NCBI GenBank assembly: GCA_046154735.1 | Contig: JBJXFJ010000379.1 | Span: 1 to 11,360, forward strand | Reading direction: 5' to 3' | Origin: CAVXYC01 sp046154735 | GTDB lineage: Bacteria; Chloroflexota; UBA6077; JACCZL01 | DNA: 11,360 bases | Part shown: piece after piece, positions 7,328 through 11,360 of the stretch | How positions within the stretch are numbered: position 1 is the first letter of the stretch | Layout: each line of letters starts with the position of its first letter | The notes under the pieces: model-generated | What the model was told of the DNA's origin: nothing | The model's input: only the letters and a program-made list of their open reading frames with translations | The model's database searches: none | Position numbers and translations under genes: made by a program

Positions 7328-7380
7328 GCCATAACGTGGTGAATATTACGCCATAACCTGGTGAATATTACGCCATAACG
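7315..7380. repeat. Three 22-bp tandem repeats upstream of the AAA/DUF4143 gene
   Basis: Units at 7315-7336, 7337-7358 and 7359-7380, each starting TGGTGAATATTACGCCAT and ending AACG (AACC in the second unit, the only difference). A fourth, diverged copy begins at 7381 (TGGTGAAGATT). The period is about two helical turns, so a bound protein would meet each unit on the same face. These are iteron-like or operator-like; there is no sign of a replication origin. Confidence 0.9.
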
Positions 7381-7381
7381 T

Positions 7382-7395
7382 GGTGAAGATTCACC
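7382..7395. promoter_or_regulatory. Palindrome at the end of the tandem repeats
   Basis: GGTGAAGATTCACC: perfect 6-bp arms GGTGAA/TTCACC around GA, formed where the fourth repeat copy diverges. The arm GGTGAA is the same half-site present once in each of the three repeats, which suggests a dimeric binding site next to three half-sites. Confidence 0.45.
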
Positions 7396-7498
7396 AACTG
7401 GTCCCCGCAGAGAGCCTTTACAGAGTGACGAAGGAGTACCTGGAGATCACCGTGTCGGTAGCGCTACTGACCACCAGGGACTGCGGAGCCTGGGCCAG

Positions 7499-8332
7499 CT
7501 ACTCTGACGCTGCTGTTTCCACCCGCACGCTCAGTGTCTCTCTGGCGTGGCCGCGATAGGTCCCCCGCGTGGGCGGAACATCCTGGTAGTCACGCCCACG
7601 AGCCATCTTCACGTGGTAAAGACTTGCCAGGACGTTGTTTGTGGGGTCAAAGCCGCGCCAGCCGTGCGTGGGAGTGAAGGCCTCCACCCAGGCATGGGAG
7701 GCCGCGGTACCCCGGCGCTGTGAGTCAGGCATGGTAATGATGTAGCCACTAACATACCGGGCCGGGATGCCAATAGCGCGACAGAGGCCAATGAGCACAT
7801 GGGTGAAATCCTGGCAAACGCCGCGATTGTGCTCCAGGATTTCCCGGATGGTTGTCGTCACGTCCGTCCAACCCGTTTCGTACTCGAGCCGACCATGAAC
7901 CAGGGTCATGAGCGACTGCACCGATTCTAGCGTGTCATCGGGAGAGCGGGGACGATACGGCTCCGCCATGTCTATCAGCTCATCACTGATCTCGACAAGC
8001 CTGGAGGGCGTAAGAAACTCGATTCGCTCCGTGGGCACCAGCGGCGGCGGCGGTTCGTCCGGCATGGAAAACGGATCATTCAGCACCGTGTGCACTTCAT
8101 GATTCGCGACGATCTCAATGTACCGGTGCGGCCGGGCAATGGTGATGAGCCGCGCGGCATTCCCCAGGCCGTCCAGGTACGATCGATTGCCGGCCGTAGG
8201 TCGAACACGTAGGTCAAAGCGGGTCCAGTTCTGATCCGCATCGGACAGGGGGCCTAATCGAACATCGATGACCGACTCTGTGACATCGGCATCGTATTCC
8301 AACCGGGTGACGTGGGAAATGGTGGTGCGCAC
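7499..8332 (-). CDS. Transglutaminase-like cysteine protease family protein
   Basis: 277 residues: an N-terminal bacterial transglutaminase beta domain (about 1-85, beginning TTISHVTRLEYDADVTES) and a transglutaminase-like core (about 130-240). The catalytic triad is visible: Cys173 in NRGVCQDFTHV, His213 in ASHAWVEAF and Asp229 in GWRGFDPTNN. There is no signal peptide or membrane segment, so it is predicted cytosolic. Bacterial members are thought to act as peptidases or amidases rather than protein crosslinkers. The start is GTG 8332, three bases after the stop of the alpha-E gene and without its own clear ribosome site, so translation is probably coupled. It is the last gene of the ATP-grasp / alpha-E / transglutaminase set, a recurring trio predicted by comparative genomics to handle peptide synthesis or tagging. 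The actual substrate is unknown. Confidence 0.93.
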   Translation of the reverse strand: MRTTISHVTRLEYDADVTESVIDVRLGPLSDADQNWTRFDLRVRPTAGNRSYLDGLGNAARLITIARPHRYIEIVANHEVHTVLNDPFSMPDEPPPPLVPTERIEFLTPSRLVEISDELIDMAEPYRPRSPDDTLESVQSLMTLVHGRLEYETGWTDVTTTIREILEHNRGVCQDFTHVLIGLCRAIGIPARYVSGYIITMPDSQRRGTAASHAWVEAFTPTHGWRGFDPTNNVLASLYHVKMARGRDYQDVPPTRGTYRGHARETLSVRVETAASE

Positions 8333-8335
8333 GAG

Positions 8336-9340
8336 CTACTGTTGCTGCTGGTGCGCCGCCATGATGACGGCCGCGCGCGTCGCGGCGGGTTCGGAAGCCA
8401 CGGCGAGCCCTTCCTGAAAGTAGGTTTGCGCTATCTGGTTAGTGGCCGCGGCTATCTCCGCCTGGATCTCACGCAAGAAGGATGGCAACCCATCTTCAAG
8501 AATCTCGTCCACCGCGGTGTGCTCAAGCTGAGCGCGGAGCAGGCCGAGGGTGCGGACCGGTCGTGGCGCGCGCTCGCCGGAGAGTGACGTTCCTGAGAGC
8601 GTTGTGAGGGCCTCGTGAGCGCTGGCAATGCAGAAGCGCACGGATTGCGGGAAACTGGGATTCAAGAGCATGAATTCCAGTACGCGGGCCGGTTCCACGC
8701 GCACGGCGTAGTGACGCGCATAGGCCTCAGCTGAGCCACATGAGCGCAGGATAGCCAACCAGCGGACGGCCGCGTCATCCGTGCCTTCCTCGCCCAGCAG
8801 GAACGGCGCCTGCGCGGCCACGATGCGCGTAATCGCATCGGCGCGCTCAAGATATTTTCCCAGAGTGATGAACAGCCAGGGCTCATCACGGGCCAGAGTA
8901 CTGTCCACAATGCCCTGGAAGAAATGCAGACCCTCCCGGATGCTGACAAAGAATGACTGCGGGTTATCATCCGGGGTGTCATTGAAACCGGGTGTGGATA
9001 GGGAGAGATACAGGCGATTGATCTGCTCCCACATTTCGCTCGAGATGGTATCGCGCACCCCGCGCGCGTTCGTCCGGGCACGACGTAGGCAGGCCACCAG
9101 TGAGTTTGGGTTGTCTTGCTCCAGGGCCAGGTATCTCTGGAGCGAGGAGGGATCGCTCTGCGTGTCAAGGCCATCTCGATACCCTGGCATTAATGCGTCC
9201 AGAAAGCTACTCGCCGCTTCCTGTTCTGGCCCGGCATCCAGCTCGAGATACATCATCACATCAATGATCCGGCCGGTGGAGATCGCCCGCTCCACATCAC
9301 GGCTCATCCAGAAAAGGTCTTCAGCCACTCGACAGAGCAT
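8336..9340 (-). CDS. Alpha-E domain protein (DUF403 type)
   Basis: 334-residue, largely helical protein of the alpha-E family, usually found next to circularly permuted ATP-grasp proteins and transglutaminase-like proteases. Family marks: LFWMSRDVERA (9-19), ARGVRDTISSEMWEQIN (92-108), GKYLERAD (161-168), WLAILRSCGSAEAYAR (194-209) and LNPSFPQSVRFCI (226-238). The first helical motif is unusual: family members normally read SRYxERAE, while here it is SRDVERAI, with the tyrosine replaced by aspartate and the second acid lost; the second motif is intact. The C-terminus ends in four glutamines. The role is inferred as partner or regulator in the ligase system; no catalytic activity is established. 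ATG 9340 matches the family N-terminus; a G-rich ribosome site (GGGGGG) lies about 11 bases upstream inside the small ORF at 9344-9460. Confidence 0.92.
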   Translation of the reverse strand: MLCRVAEDLFWMSRDVERAISTGRIIDVMMYLELDAGPEQEAASSFLDALMPGYRDGLDTQSDPSSLQRYLALEQDNPNSLVACLRRARTNARGVRDTISSEMWEQINRLYLSLSTPGFNDTPDDNPQSFFVSIREGLHFFQGIVDSTLARDEPWLFITLGKYLERADAITRIVAAQAPFLLGEEGTDDAAVRWLAILRSCGSAEAYARHYAVRVEPARVLEFMLLNPSFPQSVRFCIASAHEALTTLSGTSLSGERAPRPVRTLGLLRAQLEHTAVDEILEDGLPSFLREIQAEIAAATNQIAQTYFQEGLAVASEPAATRAAVIMAAHQQQQ

Positions 9341-9343
9341 CGG

Positions 9344-9460
9344 CTAGTCATCCCCCCGGGCCATGCCATCGAGCCGTCCGCGGATCTCGCTCGCACCAGA
9401 CGCTGAGCTCCGCCTTCGCCACTTTCGGCCGCTGCCGGATTTACCGACTTTATGGTTCAT
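9344..9460 (-). CDS. Possible 38-residue basic peptide between ATP-grasp and alpha-E genes
   Basis: ATG at 9460 shares ATGA with the stop codon of the ATP-grasp gene, and its TAG stop ends 3 bases before the alpha-E start. It therefore fills the 116-bp gap between two genes that belong together. The peptide begins MNHKVGKSGSGRKWRRRSS, continues through SEIRGRLDGMARG and ends in DD: a very basic first half, Ser/Gly rich, with an acidic C-terminus and no hydrophobic or membrane segment. No family is recognised. Stop-start coupling on both sides is the main evidence; length and composition alone would not support it. It could be a peptide substrate or product carrier for the neighbouring ligase, a small accessory protein, or only a translational bridge that carries ribosomes to the alpha-E gene. 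Confidence 0.4.
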   Translation of the reverse strand: MNHKVGKSGSGRKWRRRSSASGASEIRGRLDGMARGDD

Positions 9461-10935
9461 GGGTTTCGCTCCAGGGTGTTATTGAGCACCCAGGTATCTT
9501 TCCCGCCGCCGCCCTGTGATGAGTTCACAACCAGCGAGTCACGACGCAGTGCCACGCGGGTCAATCCTCCGGGCGAAACCCGGACCTCTCGACCAAACAG
9601 CACAAACGGACGCAGGTCCACATGGCGCCCTTCAAGGTGATCCTCCACCCAGCAGGGGTGTCGGGAGAGCGCGAGCGTTGGCTGGGCAATAAACCCGCGC
9701 GGATTGGACTGCACACGCTGTCGAAATTCGTCTTGCTCCGCCCGTGTGGATTGTGGCCCCACCAGCATTCCATAACCGCCGCTCCCATCGACCGCCTTCA
9801 CCACCAACTCTGCGATGTGCTCCAGGATGTAACTGAGCTCAGAGGGATTCGTGGGACGATAGGTGGGGACATTCGGCAAGATGGGGTCCTCGTTCAAGTA
9901 GTAGCGAATAATCTCAGGGACAAAGGCGTACACGGCCTTGTCATCCGCAATGCCCGTGCCCACGGCGTTCGCCAGCGTTACCCGCCCCATGCGGTGTGAG
10001 GCGAAGAGGCCAGACACACCCAGCAAAGAGTCGTGACGGAACGCCAGAGGGTCCAGAAATCCATCATCCACACGACGATAGAGCACGTCGATCCGAACCG
10101 GACCGTGCACCGTACGCATGAAGAGCTGCGCATCATCGATGAATAAATCCGAGCCCTGAACGAGCTCCACGCCCATGGCTTTAGCCAGGAACGCGTGCTC
10201 AAAAAAGGCCGAGTTATGCACACCTGGCGTGAGCAATGCCACGGTGGGCTCGCCGCGGTCCGGCGGCGCCACAGCGCGCAAAACGTCCAACAGATCCTGC
10301 GGATAGTCATCGACCGGTCGCACATCATAGTCCTGGAAGATGTCCGGCCAGGTGCGCTTGAGCACCCGTCGATTCTCCAACACATAGGACACACCAGAGG
10401 GGGTGCGAAGGTTGTCCTCCAGTACATACAACTGGCCAGAGCCATCACGCACTAGATCGCTCCCCACGATGTGCGTGTACACGCCCAGTGGCGGTGTCAA
10501 GTCACGACACTCGATCTGATAACTCTGTGAGCCCACGATCAGCTCCGCCGGCACCGCGCCGTCGCGGAGAATATGCTGGCCATGATACACGTCGTGCAGG
10601 AAGAGGTTCAGGGCCCGCACACGCTGTTCAAGCCCTCGTTCAATACGCGACCATTCCTGCGCTTCGACGATCCGGGGAATGAGATCGAATGGAATGATCT
10701 TTTCCGGACCGGATGGATCAGCACCAACGGCGAAGGTAATGCCACGGGCCTCAAATGAGTGTTCAGCCGTACGCTGACGTCGGCCGACCTCCGTTGCGTT
10801 GAGCTGTGCAAGGCGTCGCCCCAAGGGCAGGTAGTGGGGCCGCGGCTTGCCGGGCGCCTCAAAGACCTCGTCCCAGAACGCCCCGGGATCGTACTGGGGC
10901 ACCATCGTTCCGGGGTCTTGCGGCACAGTCACCAT
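9457..10935 (-). CDS. Circularly permuted type 2 ATP-grasp protein
   Basis: 492-residue member of the circularly permuted ATP-grasp family, predicted ATP-dependent carboxylate-amine (peptide) ligases acting in the cytosol. Family marks in order: YDPGAFWDEVFEAPGKPRPH (15-34), IPFDLIPRIV (81-90), YVLEDNLRTPSGVSYVLENR (170-189) with acidic metal-binding candidates, LYRRVDDGFLDPLAF (285-299), ANAVGTGIADDKAVYAFVPE (322-341), VKAVDGSGGYGMLVGP (379-394) resembling the glycine-rich nucleotide loop, VDLRPFVLFG (439-448) and GGLTRVALRRDSLVVNSSQG (457-476). All conserved blocks are present. The start is ATG 10935, preceded by GGAAG at 4 bases; ATG 10905 is a second choice. The open frame runs on to 11208, but that part lacks family sequence. 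First gene of the set with alpha-E and transglutaminase; its stop overlaps the small ORF's ATG. Confidence 0.93.
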   Translation of the reverse strand: MVTVPQDPGTMVPQYDPGAFWDEVFEAPGKPRPHYLPLGRRLAQLNATEVGRRQRTAEHSFEARGITFAVGADPSGPEKIIPFDLIPRIVEAQEWSRIERGLEQRVRALNLFLHDVYHGQHILRDGAVPAELIVGSQSYQIECRDLTPPLGVYTHIVGSDLVRDGSGQLYVLEDNLRTPSGVSYVLENRRVLKRTWPDIFQDYDVRPVDDYPQDLLDVLRAVAPPDRGEPTVALLTPGVHNSAFFEHAFLAKAMGVELVQGSDLFIDDAQLFMRTVHGPVRIDVLYRRVDDGFLDPLAFRHDSLLGVSGLFASHRMGRVTLANAVGTGIADDKAVYAFVPEIIRYYLNEDPILPNVPTYRPTNPSELSYILEHIAELVVKAVDGSGGYGMLVGPQSTRAEQDEFRQRVQSNPRGFIAQPTLALSRHPCWVEDHLEGRHVDLRPFVLFGREVRVSPGGLTRVALRRDSLVVNSSQGGGGKDTWVLNNTLERNP

Positions 10936-11247
10936 GTCACTTCCGTTTTGCCACCCGGAGGAGCTAGCCCCGCGAAGACGGCCGGTTTGATCGTACGGCG
11001 GCGGCCGCTCAGGCTGAGTATGGACATGGCAGCTTGTCTTGATGATTTCACGGTGCAAACTTGACCCAGTGAGCTGCATCGATCGCAGGTGGGTGTCTGT
11101 CATCATCATACGCCACGTTCGCTCGCCCGAAGCTTGGACAAGGCGTACGATCTTGTGCCTCGGACTACCGGACGAAATGTGTAGTGGGGATGGCACGAGA
11201 ATGAGCACGCACCACGGAGAATCAGAGATTCGGAGCCGTCAACTCAT
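10936..11247 (-). other. Leader region upstream of the ATP-grasp gene
   Basis: About 310 bp between the end of the right-hand partial gene and the ATP-grasp start. An in-frame open stretch extends upstream to 11208, but its residues show no family match and it has no ribosome site at its far start. The only element I can support is GGAAG at 10940-10944. A promoter for the ATP-grasp set is expected here; no good -35/-10 pair was recognised, and no terminator hairpin with a T run was seen. Confidence 0.5.
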
Positions 11248-11360
11248 TCAGACTCTCCCTCGCTGAGCTTCCGCGGCGCCTAGTACAACTTGGCGGATGT
11301 AGCTCGGGAGCTCTGGGGTGGTGTCGGGCATCTTGCCCGATAGTCCGGCCCGATCGAACT
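11248..11360 (-). CDS. C-terminal end of an unidentified gene (5' part outside window)
   Basis: A frame open at the right edge ends with TGA at 11250-11248, giving 36 residues: FDRAGLSGKMPDTTPELPSY followed by IRQVVLGAAEAQRGRV. Composition and the helical end (RQVVLGAAEAQRG) are protein-like, but the fragment is too short to name. An ATG lies within it (residue 10), so it could instead be a 27-residue ORF. It points the same way as the ATP-grasp gene, 312 bp upstream of it, so it is probably a separate unit. Confidence 0.35.
   Translation of the reverse strand, partial: FDRAGLSGKMPDTTPELPSYIRQVVLGAAEAQRGRV

Noticed and set aside
7315..7380. Tandem repeats as a CRISPR array or replication origin
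   Set aside because: Units are contiguous with no spacers, and there is no dnaA, rep gene or AT-rich unwinding region nearby.
7456..7471. GTAGCGCTAC palindrome between the transglutaminase and AAA genes as a terminator
   Set aside because: The stem is short and there is no T run on either strand, so an intrinsic terminator is not supported.
7383..7559. Plus-strand 58-codon frame from GTG (starting MKIHQLVPAESLYRVTKEYL)
   Set aside because: The second third onward is antisense to the transglutaminase gene, the GTG sits inside the palindrome, and no ribosome site precedes it. The first part looks faintly protein-like, but not enough to call.
10936..11208. 91-residue N-terminal extension of the ATP-grasp protein
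   Set aside because: Family proteins start near the YDPGAFWDEVF motif; the extension is low in recognisable structure, and GGAAG precedes ATG 10935.

Overview
The window is bacterial: densely packed genes, frequent GTG starts, purine-rich ribosome sites and G+C above half by eye. I cannot name the lineage. The gene mix (canonical alanine dehydrogenase, a circularly permuted ATP-grasp/alpha-E/transglutaminase set, an AAA/DUF4143 ATPase) occurs in many environmental bacteria. No rRNA, tRNA, CRISPR array, insertion sequence or phage gene was seen.

Layout. (1) 1-3068, minus strand, read right to left: alanine dehydrogenase (ald), a one-cysteine member of the maleate isomerase / arylmalonate decarboxylase family, and an FAD-dependent oxidoreductase of the fumarate reductase / ketosteroid dehydrogenase type that runs off the left edge. 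These look like one catabolic operon for an unidentified amino or dicarboxylic acid. (2) 3069-3417: a divergent control region with a short direct repeat and a palindrome. (3) 3418-6069, plus strand: a ten-helix P-type cation ATPase of the P2-like group with PEEFP in helix M4. (4) 6055-7296, minus strand: an AAA/DUF4143 ATPase that overlaps the 3' end of the pump gene by 15 bp. Its leader holds three 22-bp tandem repeats, a palindrome, and an inverted repeat that could hide its ribosome site. (5) 7499-10935, minus strand: a compact set of circularly permuted ATP-grasp, a possible 38-residue basic peptide, alpha-E protein and transglutaminase-like protease, with junctions of -4, 3 and 3 bp. (6) 11248-11360: the last 36 codons of an unidentified minus-strand gene.

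The ATP-grasp/alpha-E/transglutaminase set belongs to a class predicted from comparative genomics to make or attach peptides, with the transglutaminase-fold enzyme trimming or transferring them. The small ORF wedged between the ATP-grasp and alpha-E genes is the most interesting unexplained item, followed by the repeat-rich leader of the AAA/DUF4143 gene.
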